NCBI GenBank assembly: GCA_029565685.1
Contig: JAKQNR010000022.1
Coordinates: 372,001 to 436,000 of the forward strand
Length of the DNA: 64,000 bases
Source of the DNA: a bacterium
GTDB taxonomy: Bacteria > Zhuqueibacterota > Zhuqueibacteria > Residuimicrobiales > Residuimicrobiaceae
Direction: 5' to 3'
The notes beneath the pieces are model-generated. The model saw only the letters and a program-made list of their open reading frames with translations. It made no database searches and had not been told where the DNA came from. The position numbers and the translations under genes were made by a program. Positions 16,634 through 25,405 of this stretch are shown here, piece by piece; positions within the stretch are counted from its first letter, which is position 1; each line of letters opens with the position of its first letter.

Positions 16634-18010
16634 ATGAACAGCGGCAAAAAAAGGTATGTGCAGGTGGGATTGGGCGCGCGATCTGAGATGTACAGCCAAG
16701 CATTGGTCGAAACGTATGCGGATACCTGTGAACTGGTGGGTCTTTGCGATTCCAATCCAGGACGTTTGCAGGATCGTCAGGCCTGGGCCGCCCAGCGGGG
16801 ACGTAAGGTTCCGGCTTTCTCCGCGGATCAATTCGACCGCATGCTGGTTGAGACCCGGCCGGATGCAGTCATCGTCACCACGATCGATTGCTATCATGAC
16901 GACTATATCTGCCGAGCGATGGACGCAGGATGCGATGTGATCACGGAAAAACCCATGACCACAGATGAAATGAAATGCCGGCGCATCCTGGAGACTCAAA
17001 AAAAGACCGGCCGTTCCTGCCGTGTCGCGTTCAATTACCGCTATTCTCCACCGCGCACACAGGTCAAAGACCTGCTGCTGTCCGGCGTCATAGGCCGCGT
17101 GCTGTCCGTTGATTTTCATTGGATGTTGGACACCTTTCACGGCGCGGACTATTTTCGCCGCTGGCACAGCTATAAAAAATACTCCGGGGGGCTCATGGTT
17201 CACAAAGCCACCCATCATTTCGATCTGGTCAACTGGTGGTTGTCCACCGTACCGCAGACTGTGTTCGCCGTAGGCCAACGCTGTTTTTATCTGCCGGCCA
17301 CGGCCCAGGCTTTCGGCTGGAGCGGCGCCGGCGCACGCTGTCTGGATTGCCCTGACAGTGAACGCTGCGCCTTTCATCTCGATCTCCGTTCACTGCAGGG
17401 GCTGAAAAATCTCTATCTGGCCAATGAAAAATATGATGGTTACATTCGCGACCGCTGTGTTTTTCGTTCAGATATTGAAATCGAAGATACCGTGGCCGCC
17501 ACAGTGACTTATCAGAACGGCGCTCAGATGAGCTATTCGCTTAACGCCTTTGCCGCCTGGGAAGGATACCAAGTCGTCTTTAACGGCACCCTGGGACGGC
17601 TGGAGCATAAATGTGAAGAACAGGTTTATGTCAGCGGCGACGGTACGATTCCAGGCGCACTCAAGACCGAGGGAACCTGGATCAAAGTGTTTCCTCTGTT
17701 TGCTCCAGCTTATGAGGCGAAACTGTGGGTGGCTGAGGGCGGCCATGGCGGGGCAGATCCGATCATGCTTGCAGACATTCTAAATCCTGATCCCGGGCGC
17801 GACCTCTATCTGCGTGCCGCCGATCAACGGGCCGGCGCCTACTCGATCCTCTGCGGCGTAGCCGCCAACCGATCCATGCTCTCCGGCAGACCGGTGGACA
17901 TCGCGTCGCTGGTTGCGGATCTGCAGGCGCCGGATTATCCGCAAGCGAAGGAGCGAAGCCCTTCCAGCGTTTATTCGAGACCGGACAGGAAGACCTGGCT
18001 GTTCAGCTGA
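16634..18010 (+). CDS. Gfo/Idh/MocA-family oxidoreductase, cytoplasmic paralogue with Cys cluster
   Basis: This 458-residue protein has an N-terminal Rossmann fold (YVQVGLGARSEMY), the family EKP motif (DVITEKPMTT) and a C-terminal substrate domain (GGLMVHKATHHFDLVNWW). It has no signal peptide. A cysteine cluster at about residues 236-246 (RCLDCPDSERCAF, spacing C-x2-C-x5-C) is unusual and is shared with the Tat-exported paralogue at 34286. It could bind a metal or stabilise the active site. Family members oxidise or epimerise sugars, inositols and glycosides using NAD(P). The gene is directly adjacent to the symporter. The substrate is not predictable; a sugar or cyclitol is likely. Confidence 0.88.
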   Translation: MNSGKKRYVQVGLGARSEMYSQALVETYADTCELVGLCDSNPGRLQDRQAWAAQRGRKVPAFSADQFDRMLVETRPDAVIVTTIDCYHDDYICRAMDAGCDVITEKPMTTDEMKCRRILETQKKTGRSCRVAFNYRYSPPRTQVKDLLLSGVIGRVLSVDFHWMLDTFHGADYFRRWHSYKKYSGGLMVHKATHHFDLVNWWLSTVPQTVFAVGQRCFYLPATAQAFGWSGAGARCLDCPDSERCAFHLDLRSLQGLKNLYLANEKYDGYIRDRCVFRSDIEIEDTVAATVTYQNGAQMSYSLNAFAAWEGYQVVFNGTLGRLEHKCEEQVYVSGDGTIPGALKTEGTWIKVFPLFAPAYEAKLWVAEGGHGGADPIMLADILNPDPGRDLYLRAADQRAGAYSILCGVAANRSMLSGRPVDIASLVADLQAPDYPQAKERSPSSVYSRPDRKTWLFS

Positions 18011-18039
18011 CCCGCGGAACATAATTTTTCTACAGGCCG

Positions 18040-18112
18040 GACGTGATATTTAGCCATAGGTTTTTAGGTTGAAAATCCCTATATTTTTATTTCTTGGAGA
18101 ACGAGAATCATT
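18040..18112 (+). promoter_or_regulatory. AT-rich leader with possible promoter
   Basis: After the Gfo/Idh stop there is an AT-rich stretch (GTGATATTTAGCC, TTTTTAGGTTGAAAATCCC, TATATTTTTATTTC) ending in a GGAGAA ribosome-binding site before the ATG at 18113. TTGAAA followed by TATATT-like sequence could be an internal promoter, but the spacing is short. It is one of the few low-GC spots within the long run. Confidence 0.25.
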
Positions 18113-18718
18113 ATGGTGCTCTATTTTGACGTTGGTGATGTGTTGATCAAGGATTGCATGCAGATAAAATTTCCGCTCCTGGCTGCAAAATATGGACTGG
18201 ATTTGGCTGATCTGCAGAGAACCCGGAAAAAATACCGCGTTCTGGCGGATTCGGGAAAAATATCAGATCCGGAATTCTGGCGGCTGTGTCTCCAGGATCT
18301 GGGCGTCGTCGCTCAGGCTGACGATTGGCAGCTGGATTCCTGCTATCAGGAGGTTCCTGGCGTCCGCGCCATAGTGCAGGCGCTCAAAGCGCACGGCCAC
18401 CGACTGGCCATCATTACGGACGATTCCAGGGAGATGGCGGAAAATCGCTGGCGTCATTGGGGCTATGATGGTGTTTTTGAACAGGTGATCATCTCGTCCG
18501 ACCTGGGCATCACCAAGCCCGATGAGCGGATATTTCTTCATGCGCTGGAGACGATGCAGGCGCAGCCGGCGCAAAGCCTGTTCATCGACAATCTGGAGTC
18601 CAATCTGCAAGGGGCAGCCCGGGTCGGCATGCGCACGCTGCTGTTTATCAACGCCGCTCAATTGCAGGATGATCTGAACCGACTGGGTTTTTTTGATCCG
18701 GGGAGCAGGAAGGTATGA
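18113..18718 (+). CDS. HAD-superfamily hydrolase (HAD-IA phosphatase-like)
   Basis: The 201-residue protein shows the HAD motifs: nucleophile Asp6 in YFDVGDVLI, motif II in AIITDDS, Lys in GITKPDERIF and the acidic motif IV in FIDNLESN. The usual second motif-I Asp is Gly (D-V-G-D), as in some YihX-type members. The cap is helical and placed between motifs I and II, as in subfamily IA. It is cytoplasmic, with no signal. The stop overlaps the ATG of the GH36 gene by four bases, so the two are translationally coupled. A likely role is dephosphorylation of a sugar phosphate or glycerol phosphate entering through the GlpT-type carriers; this is inferred from context. Confidence 0.85.
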   Translation: MVLYFDVGDVLIKDCMQIKFPLLAAKYGLDLADLQRTRKKYRVLADSGKISDPEFWRLCLQDLGVVAQADDWQLDSCYQEVPGVRAIVQALKAHGHRLAIITDDSREMAENRWRHWGYDGVFEQVIISSDLGITKPDERIFLHALETMQAQPAQSLFIDNLESNLQGAARVGMRTLLFINAAQLQDDLNRLGFFDPGSRKV

Positions 18719-21219
18719 AAAAAACAATTTGCCTGTTGTGCTTTTTCGGCATCTGGGGCTGGTCTTGCCTGAGCGCTGCAGAACCTTCCTCCCAGGAACA
18801 AAAGTCCTTTGAACATTGGTTTCAAAACGCTTTTGTCAAACAGAACAGTGTTGCGCCTTTTTCCTTCGCTTATGACGGCATATCATCCCAGGGTTTTCTG
18901 TCCCATTGGAAAAAAACGATTACTTTTCGGCCGCTGGATGCACAACGCCATGGGTATACTTTTCGTTATGAAGATCCTGATGGGCCGCTGACGGTGACGG
19001 TGGAGGCGATCGTGTATCACCGTTTTCCTGCAGTGGATTGGGTGGTCATGCTCACCAATCGCGGCCATCAAGCCACGGCGTTTCTGGATTCGATCCGTTC
19101 CCTGGATATGAGCTGGCAGCCGCGCGACGGCGCCGGCTTTGTGGTGCACCATTCCATGGGGGAATACAATTCAGCAGACAGTTTCCGGCCTTTGACGCGC
19201 TCCCTTACGACGGATTCATTGCTGCTGATCCGCCCCAAAGGCGGCAGATCCTCTGACGGCTGGATGCCGTTCTTCAATATGACCAATGGCGCTCAGGGCA
19301 TTGTCTTGGCGATAGGTTGGAGCGGACAATGGCAGGCGGGCTTTCTGCAGACCAGCGGACAGGGATTGCAGGTGACCGCAGGCATGGAGTGGACCCATCT
19401 GAAGCTGTTGCCCGGTGAAACGATTCGCACTCCGCGCACCTTGCTGCTGTTCTGGCAGGGCGAAGATGATTTGCGCGGCAATAATCTGTTTCGTCAACTG
19501 CTGATCGAGCACTATTTGCCGCGCCGCGATGGCAAGCAGGTGTACGCACCCGTCTGCGCCAGCATCGACAGGGTGGATCCGGATGGTTCCTATGAAGGCC
19601 CTCACCTTCGCGTCATGCCGGAACTGGCGAGAAGGGGATTTGAGGTTTTCTGGTCCGATATGGACCCGCAGCATTGGTATCCAGTCGGATTTCCGGATGG
19701 CACCGGCACCTGGCTGCCGGATCCCATAAAATACCCACGCGGCCTGGCGCCCATCGGTCGAGCGGCCCATGAAAACGGATTGGAGTACCTGCTGTGGTTT
19801 GAACCGGAGCGGGTTGCGCTGAACACGTTTATCGATCGCACCCATCCCGAGTTTCTCATGGTTCGTCCAGGCGAGCGAAATCGTTTGTTCAAACTGCAGG
19901 ACCCCGCCGCACGCGCCTGGTTGATCGATCATATCGATCAACAGATCACAGCTGCGCAGCTGGATTGGCTGCGCTGGGATATGAACATCGAGCCCGAAAG
20001 TTTTTGGCGTCTCGAAGATCCGGCCGAAAGACAGGGTATCACGGAAATACGCTATATCGAAGGCCTGTATAGCATGATGGACGAGCTTCAGCGCCGGCAT
20101 CCCGGGCTGATCATTGATCTCTGTGCCTCCGGCGGCCGCAGAATCGACATCGAGGTTCTTCGTCGCGGCCTGCCGCTCTGGCACAGTGATTTGCAGTGCT
20201 TCGGCCCCCATCCTGAGGCGGAACAGCTGCAGAACGGCGGCCTCTTTCGTTGGCTGCCTCTGCATGGATGCGGCAGCTTTGGCTACGAACCCTCCTACGC
20301 TTTCCGCAGCGCCATGACCAGCGGCAACATCCTGGTTGGCCACAGCCGTGAGTATTTAGGGCAGCGGTTTCGCCAGCGGGAGAAGCAATTCATGGATGAA
20401 GCCGGTTTGCAGCTCAGCCCTTGGTCTGCCATCGGCCCTTTCAGCCGGCCATTCGGATCTGTGTTCACCCACGCCTTTCCTCCAGAAAAAAGAGTCGACC
20501 TCGCTCAGCGCTATGAAAAAGACTTGGCCTGGACAGATCGCCCTGACTGGCGAGACGCTGAGCCGCACTATTTCGATCAGGCGGTCGAAGGAGCGTTTTA
20601 TCTGTATCGGACCATCCGCTCGGCCTTCGCGCAAACCATCAAAGTGTATCTGGGCAGCGACGACGGCATCCACTGTTGGGTCAATGAGCAGTTGATCTTT
20701 GTTCATCGCGTCAACCGTCCTCTCAACGCAGGATTGGACTCAACCAACCTGCCGCTGCAAGCAGGTGAAAACCGACTTTTGCTGAAAATAACCAATCATA
20801 GCGGCCGCTCTGGTTTTTATTTTTCCCTGCTCGCTCCAGATCCCCTACTAGGCAAGCTGGATACCGATTTCCCTGAAACAGACCAGGAGGTGATCAGAAG
20901 CATTGCGCTGTACAAAAAGATACGCCCCTATCTGTTGGGCGACTTTTATCCATTGTTTCCGCATGATGCAGCTGATACTGCTTGGTATGGTTATCAATTT
21001 CACCGGCCTGGGCAACGGGATGGCGTAGTGATTCTCTTTCGCCGCTCCCAGGCGGTGCAAAAGCAGATCGTGCGCTTGCGGGATCTGAGGGTAGAACAAA
21101 GGCTGGATCTCTTTTCTGAAAACACGGGCCGCATTATAACCGTCAATGGCCCCGAGATTCAATGGACGATCTTGGACGCTCCTGGTTCGGAGATATTATT
21201 CTATCGTGTAAAGAGATGA
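18715..21219 (+). CDS. Secreted GH36-type alpha-galactosidase with inserted PA14-like module
   Basis: This 834-residue protein has a signal peptide (ICLLCFFGIWGWSCLSAA). An N-terminal beta-sandwich is followed by a GH36/melibiase TIM barrel: LDWLRWDMN places the nucleophile at Asp422, and IDLCASGGRRID with LPLWHSDLQ places the acid/base at Asp492. Residues ~620-712 do not belong to the barrel. They contain VYLGSDDGIHCWVNEQLIF and AGENRLLLKITNHSG, like a PA14 or NPCBM-type carbohydrate-binding module, and the GH36 sequence then resumes (PLFPHDAADTAWYGYQFHRP). So the module interrupts the enzyme rather than being appended. It would release alpha-galactose outside the inner membrane. The gene overlaps the HAD gene and is 3 bases before the isomerase. 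Confidence 0.88.
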   Translation: MKKTICLLCFFGIWGWSCLSAAEPSSQEQKSFEHWFQNAFVKQNSVAPFSFAYDGISSQGFLSHWKKTITFRPLDAQRHGYTFRYEDPDGPLTVTVEAIVYHRFPAVDWVVMLTNRGHQATAFLDSIRSLDMSWQPRDGAGFVVHHSMGEYNSADSFRPLTRSLTTDSLLLIRPKGGRSSDGWMPFFNMTNGAQGIVLAIGWSGQWQAGFLQTSGQGLQVTAGMEWTHLKLLPGETIRTPRTLLLFWQGEDDLRGNNLFRQLLIEHYLPRRDGKQVYAPVCASIDRVDPDGSYEGPHLRVMPELARRGFEVFWSDMDPQHWYPVGFPDGTGTWLPDPIKYPRGLAPIGRAAHENGLEYLLWFEPERVALNTFIDRTHPEFLMVRPGERNRLFKLQDPAARAWLIDHIDQQITAAQLDWLRWDMNIEPESFWRLEDPAERQGITEIRYIEGLYSMMDELQRRHPGLIIDLCASGGRRIDIEVLRRGLPLWHSDLQCFGPHPEAEQLQNGGLFRWLPLHGCGSFGYEPSYAFRSAMTSGNILVGHSREYLGQRFRQREKQFMDEAGLQLSPWSAIGPFSRPFGSVFTHAFPPEKRVDLAQRYEKDLAWTDRPDWRDAEPHYFDQAVEGAFYLYRTIRSAFAQTIKVYLGSDDGIHCWVNEQLIFVHRVNRPLNAGLDSTNLPLQAGENRLLLKITNHSGRSGFYFSLLAPDPLLGKLDTDFPETDQEVIRSIALYKKIRPYLLGDFYPLFPHDAADTAWYGYQFHRPGQRDGVVILFRRSQAVQKQIVRLRDLRVEQRLDLFSENTGRIITVNGPEIQWTILDAPGSEILFYRVKR

Positions 21220-21222
21220 CGT

Positions 21223-22014
21223 ATGGATCTGGCTTTTTGTCTGGAAACCCTGTATACCACTAAGCCTTTTTTGCATCGTCTGGAAGCCGCCCGCAAGGAC
21301 GGAATCGACTGCATCGAAATCTGGGATTGGCAAGAAAAAGCTGAAGGTCTGCCGACTGCTCTGGCGCAGCAGGAGCTGAGCCTGAGCAACCTCAGCGCGA
21401 ACCGGCGCTTTGGCATGGTGGATCCCAGCGAGCGCGATGCGCTGGTGGCAGAGGTGGAGCAATCACTCCTTTTCGCCCAGGAGATCAAGAGCTCGCACAT
21501 CATGCTGTTGTCGCAGCCTCTGCAGACCGACGGAAAAGCGGTGCAGGCGCCTGTGAATGGCTCGTATTGGCTGGATCATCTATTGGAAACCGTTTCCCAG
21601 CTGCTGATCCTGGCAGATCGTTACGGCGTCGATCTGCTCATCGAGCCGTTGAACGATCTCGCGGATCATCCTCATTATCTGCTCAACTCCTCGCGCCTGT
21701 CCTTCAGCATCATTCGGCAATTGCATCATCCCCGTTTGCGCGTGTTGTACGATATTTATCATATGTCGGTGATGGGGGAGAATGTGTGCAAGGACATAGA
21801 GGAGAATCTGGATGCCATCGGCTATTTTCACCTTGCGGACCTACCCGGCCGCACTGAACCGGGGATCGGCCGAATTCCTTATGAAAAAATCATTCGGCTG
21901 CTCAAGAGCGTGGGATACAACGGGACATTAGGCTGTGAATTCTATCCCAGCACCTGTCAGCATGACGTCATTGTTCGCCGAACGCTTGAACGGCTGCTTA
22001 CATGGATCAGTTGA
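21223..22014 (+). CDS. Sugar isomerase/epimerase-like TIM barrel (hydroxypyruvate isomerase-like)
   Basis: This 263-residue cytoplasmic protein fits the xylose-isomerase-like TIM-barrel family that includes hydroxypyruvate isomerase and IolE. Visible hallmarks are the C-terminal-edge metal ligands: Glu in LLIEPLND, Asp-His in VLYDIYHMS, His in GYFHLADLPGR and Glu in TLGCEFYP. It starts 3 bases after GH36, with no signal peptide. Enzymes of this fold isomerise or epimerise small sugars and keto-cyclitols, and they act in oxidative glycan-breakdown and inositol pathways together with Gfo/Idh dehydrogenases. Two such dehydrogenases lie in the same gene run, so a shared pathway is a reasonable inference. 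The substrate is not determined. Confidence 0.82.
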   Translation: MDLAFCLETLYTTKPFLHRLEAARKDGIDCIEIWDWQEKAEGLPTALAQQELSLSNLSANRRFGMVDPSERDALVAEVEQSLLFAQEIKSSHIMLLSQPLQTDGKAVQAPVNGSYWLDHLLETVSQLLILADRYGVDLLIEPLNDLADHPHYLLNSSRLSFSIIRQLHHPRLRVLYDIYHMSVMGENVCKDIEENLDAIGYFHLADLPGRTEPGIGRIPYEKIIRLLKSVGYNGTLGCEFYPSTCQHDVIVRRTLERLLTWIS

Positions 22015-22036
22015 GAGGCTGTGTCCCTTTTTAACG

Positions 22037-22061
22037 ATTGCAATTTTCCTTAACTTGCAAT
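22037..22061. promoter_or_regulatory. Inverted repeat ATTGCAA-N11-TTGCAAT
   Basis: Two 7-base arms form a perfect inverted repeat separated by 11 bases in the 83-base gap before the second GDPD gene. The arrangement suits a dimeric regulator. The right arm sits in TTAACTTGCAAT, and a similar CTAACTTGCAAC occurs upstream of the gene at 63084, so part of it may instead be a promoter element of this organism. Confidence 0.35.
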
Positions 22062-22097
22062 ATATTTCCTATTCAACAATCAAGGAGGGCGCTTATC

Positions 22098-22901
22098 ATG
22101 AAATTTTTTAGAATCGCTGGATGGCTGACGACAGGAACGTTGATGTTTTGCGCATGCACCTCCAAACCGACCACCGCCCCTTTTTATGTGACCGCGCATC
22201 GCGGCGCTTCAGGCTGGACGCCGGAGAATACACTGGCCGCATTTAGCAAAGCCATTGAACTGGGCTCTGATTATTCCGAGCTGGACGTTCGGCTGAGCAG
22301 AGACGGCGTGGTGGTCCTTTCTCATGACGATTCGTTGCGGCGCACCACCGGCCAGCCGGGCGCCGTGTGGGATTACACGGTCGAAGAACTCAAGACCTTT
22401 GACGCCGGCGCTTGGTTCGGCCCTGAATTCACCGGCGAAAAAATTCCCACCCTGCAGGAGGTCATGCGTTTGGTCAAGGGCAAAATGAAATTGAATATTG
22501 AAGTGAAAATCACGCGGGAAGAACCTCAGGTGGCGGAAAAAGTGATCGAGGTCATTCGTCAAGAGGGATTTGATAAAGAGTGCATGATCACCTCCTTTGA
22601 CCAGGCGACGGTGGAAAAAGTGATCGAGTTGGCTCCCGATCTTCCGGCTGGTTTGATTTTTTCCGAAACCGTGAAAACCGATGTCTTTGCCGGACCGTGG
22701 CCCATCCTCAGTGTCCGATATTCGGCTGTGAATAAAGAGTTTGTGGCCAAAGCTCGCAAGGCCGGCAAACAAATACATGTCTGGACCGTAAACGACGAAC
22801 AGAAAATGCGCGAACTGATCGCACTCAAAGTGGATGGCATCATCACCAATTATCCGGATCGGCTGCACAAGGTGTTGGCTGAATCGCGCTCCGAATCCTG
22901 A
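22098..22901 (+). CDS. Glycerophosphodiester phosphodiesterase (GDPD) lipoprotein, copy 2
   Basis: This 267-residue lipoprotein (signal WLTTGTLMFCAC, lipidated at Cys20) has a strong AAGGAGGG site upstream of the ATG at 22098. All core GDPD residues are present: His34-Arg35 (TAHRGAS), Glu43 (PENT), Glu61/Asp63 (SELDVRL), His76-Asp77 (LSHDD), and IEVKI and VDGIITNYP further on. It is closer to the family norm than copy 1 and differs clearly from it, so the two are not a recent duplication. It should hydrolyse glycerophosphodiesters outside the inner membrane. It starts a sub-cluster with an EEP-type hydrolase and the second GlpT-type carrier. Confidence 0.88.
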   Translation: MKFFRIAGWLTTGTLMFCACTSKPTTAPFYVTAHRGASGWTPENTLAAFSKAIELGSDYSELDVRLSRDGVVVLSHDDSLRRTTGQPGAVWDYTVEELKTFDAGAWFGPEFTGEKIPTLQEVMRLVKGKMKLNIEVKITREEPQVAEKVIEVIRQEGFDKECMITSFDQATVEKVIELAPDLPAGLIFSETVKTDVFAGPWPILSVRYSAVNKEFVAKARKAGKQIHVWTVNDEQKMRELIALKVDGIITNYPDRLHKVLAESRSES

Positions 22902-22974
22902 GACCATTCCCACGGCTTTCTCCAAGTCAGAACGGTTTCTTGTACCTCTCGCAGGAACAATCATTGGAATTGCC

Positions 22975-23871
22975 ATGAAAAAGAGTTTTCTGCTTGTGAG
23001 CCTCGTGCTGCTTCTTTGCCAATGTTCTCTCATCAAATCGCGTGCCGCCTCGGATGAAATGACGGTGATGACTTTTAATCTGCGCTATGGAACGGCCAAG
23101 GACGGCGAAAACCGCTGGGAACTCAGACAGCCCATCCTGATGGAGTATCTTCGCAAGGAGCATCCCGACTTTCTCGCCACCCAGGAAGCGCTGCCCTTTC
23201 AGATTCAAGCGATTCAAGACGAATTTCCGCAATGGTCCTCTATCGGCCAAGGACGCTATTTCGGCAAAGAGATGCCCGATCGTCCGCACGAAAGCCTGGA
23301 TGGCGAATCCTGCCGAATTTTTTATGCCGCTCGCAAATTCGAGCTCATGGATCAAGGCACCTATTGGCACAGCGAACACCCGGACGAGCCTGCCAGCATC
23401 AGCTGGGGCAATACTCTGCCTCGGATCACCACTTGGGGCCTGTTCCGTTCACGGAGTACCGGTCGATCATTCGTGTTTATGAACACTCATTTTCACGGGG
23501 GCGAACCCTATGTCAGCCGGACGACGCAGCTGGTCATCGATAAATGGCGCGAGATCGCTGCCGATCTGCCGACTCTGTTTACCGGAGATTTCAATTTGCC
23601 GCCTGGATCAGAGACCCATCGCCGGCTATGCTCCGGCCCCGGCACAGAAGCGGGATCGCGTTATTTCATCGACACCTGGCAGGCCTTGAATAAACCCGAG
23701 TCCAACGCGGGTACCGGACATGGATTTAAGGGCGTACGAGACCAGAGCCGCATAGACTGGATTCTGTGCACCGACGAATTCAAGGTCCAAAAGTCGGAGA
23801 TCCTTTACCATCAGCGGAACGGACGTTATCCCAGCGACCATTATCCGGTTTTAGCCAAGCTCAAGTGGTGA
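22975..23871 (+). CDS. Endonuclease/exonuclease/phosphatase-family lipoprotein (phosphodiesterase-like)
   Basis: The 298-residue product has a lipoprotein signal (LLVSLVLLLCQC, Cys17). The EEP fold residues are all visible: Asn35 in MTFNLRYG, Glu in LATQEAL, His in MNTHFHGG, Asp-Asn in TGDFNLP, Asp in RIDWILC and Asp-His in SDHYPVLA. The superfamily includes DNases, sphingomyelinases and inositol-polyphosphate phosphatases. An exported lipoprotein of this size next to GDPD and phosphoesterase genes is more likely to act on a phosphodiester or phosphomonoester of a lipid or glycan than on DNA; that is an inference. The ATG at 22975 gives the signal directly. The upstream open frame overlapping the GDPD gene is not used. 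Confidence 0.85.
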   Translation: MKKSFLLVSLVLLLCQCSLIKSRAASDEMTVMTFNLRYGTAKDGENRWELRQPILMEYLRKEHPDFLATQEALPFQIQAIQDEFPQWSSIGQGRYFGKEMPDRPHESLDGESCRIFYAARKFELMDQGTYWHSEHPDEPASISWGNTLPRITTWGLFRSRSTGRSFVFMNTHFHGGEPYVSRTTQLVIDKWREIAADLPTLFTGDFNLPPGSETHRRLCSGPGTEAGSRYFIDTWQALNKPESNAGTGHGFKGVRDQSRIDWILCTDEFKVQKSEILYHQRNGRYPSDHYPVLAKLKW

Positions 23872-24045
23872 GGCGGACGCTCTGCCTTTTGCATTTTGGC
23901 GCTGGATTTTTCTAAGCGGCTGAACCGTCTCCAACGCCGATGCCGGCGCCACATTCGAATCTGTCCATTTCACTGGAACTGCGAACAGTTGTTCTCTGGC
24001 CGGTGAACGCTTTTCCTGCTGTATCACAGAAACGGGATTCTCAGC

Positions 24046-25389
24046 ATGCTGAAATTCTTCGCCCGCGGCCTTGATCAGCCGCAGATTCAAGACCCGAACA
24101 CGGTCGATCGGTTATACCGGAAAAAGCGCCTCGCTTTGATGCTCTCGATTACTTTTGGATATGCTTTTTATTACACCTGTCGGCTGGGACTGTCCATTGT
24201 TAAAAAACCGCTTATCGACGCCGGCATTTTTACGCCCATAGATCTCGGCGTGATCGGTTCAGCGACGTTCTACGGCTATGCGGCCGGCAAGCTGATCAAC
24301 GGATTTCTCACTGATCACACCAATATTAAACGGTTTTTGCCCTTTGGCCTGCTGGTTTCTGCGCTCATCAATATCGTGATGGGGCTCTCTCCTTACCTGT
24401 GGCTGTGGGTGGTTCTGTGGGGCTTGAACGGCTGGTTTCAGGGATTCGGGGCGCCCGCCAGCATTGTTGGGCTTTCCAATTGGTTCAGCAACAACGAGCG
24501 GGGACGCTATTACGGCATCTGGAATGCCTCGCACTCTATCGGCGAGACCCTGACATTTGTTCTGGTCGCCGCTCTGGTCAGCGCTTTTTCCTGGCGCGCT
24601 GGATTCATCGCGCCAGGTCTATGCTGTCTGGCTGTTTCCACAGTACTCTTTTTTACCCTACAGGATCGACCTGAAACCATGGGCTTGCCGCCGGTATCCG
24701 TTTGGCGCAAAGACGGCGTGCCTCCTGAACAAAACACCGCTCATGGATCCGGTTCGATTGGAAAACTGCAGTTGAGCATTTTAAAAATGCCCGCTATCTG
24801 GGCGGTTGGAGCGGCCAGTGCCTGCATGTACGTCTCACGCTATGCCATCAACAGTTGGGGGGTATTGTATCTGCAGGAGGCCAAAGGCTACTCTCTGCTG
24901 GAGGCAGGCAGCATCATGGGAGTCAATACCGTTGCCGGGATTTTCGGCTGCGTGGTTTTTGGTTTTGTTTCAGACAAATTTTTCAACGCCCGGCGTCCTC
25001 CGGTCAACGTGCTCTATGGGGCATTGGAAGTGATCTCCCTGATCGTGATTTTTACCGCCGCACAGCATCAGACCTGGTTGCTGACGGCTGCCTTTGCTCT
25101 GTACGGCTTTACCCTGAGCGGCCTGATGGCCTCTCTGGGCGGTCTGTTTGCTGTTGATATCGCCCCCAAACGCATCGCCGGCGCCGCCATGGGGTTTGTC
25201 GGCGTGTTCAGCTACCTTGGCGCCGCCCTGCAGGAAAGAGTCAGCGGTCATTTGATCAACAAGAACCTCACGATGATCGAAGGCGTACGCCATTATGATT
25301 TTACTCAGGCGATTTACTTTTGGATCGCCGCCTCTGTGCTCTCGTTGATCATTTCCGCCTCTCTCTGGCGGGTAAAACCCGTGGATTAA
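24046..25389 (+). CDS. GlpT/UhpT-type organophosphate:phosphate antiporter (MFS), copy 2
   Basis: This 447-residue 12-helix MFS protein has the same length as copy 1 but a clearly different sequence. The GlpT-type triad is again intact: Arg46 in FYYTCRLGLS, His163 in WNASHSIGE and Arg265 in ACMYVSRYAINSW. It also has WFSNNERGRYYGIWN. The central loop is residues ~210-245. It should import a phosphorylated small molecule in exchange for phosphate. Different residues around the triad compared with copy 1 (for example RKNIS versus RLGLS) suggest a different organophosphate. It lies after GDPD copy 2 and the EEP hydrolase and 16 bases before a secreted phosphoesterase, so it probably imports their product. 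Confidence 0.9.
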   Translation: MLKFFARGLDQPQIQDPNTVDRLYRKKRLALMLSITFGYAFYYTCRLGLSIVKKPLIDAGIFTPIDLGVIGSATFYGYAAGKLINGFLTDHTNIKRFLPFGLLVSALINIVMGLSPYLWLWVVLWGLNGWFQGFGAPASIVGLSNWFSNNERGRYYGIWNASHSIGETLTFVLVAALVSAFSWRAGFIAPGLCCLAVSTVLFFTLQDRPETMGLPPVSVWRKDGVPPEQNTAHGSGSIGKLQLSILKMPAIWAVGAASACMYVSRYAINSWGVLYLQEAKGYSLLEAGSIMGVNTVAGIFGCVVFGFVSDKFFNARRPPVNVLYGALEVISLIVIFTAAQHQTWLLTAAFALYGFTLSGLMASLGGLFAVDIAPKRIAGAAMGFVGVFSYLGAALQERVSGHLINKNLTMIEGVRHYDFTQAIYFWIAASVLSLIISASLWRVKPVD

Positions 25390-25405
25390 TCGATAGGAAT
25401 ATAAA

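Noticed and set aside
16253..17377. Long minus-strand open frame (~374 codons) across the symporter end and the oxidoreductase
   Set aside because: It lies opposite two well-recognised genes, its translation matches no family and it has no ribosome-binding site; it is a GC-driven shadow.
19216..20343. Minus-strand open frame (~375 codons) opposite GH36
   Set aside because: The plus strand encodes conserved GH36 motifs here and the minus translation is low-complexity, non-family sequence.
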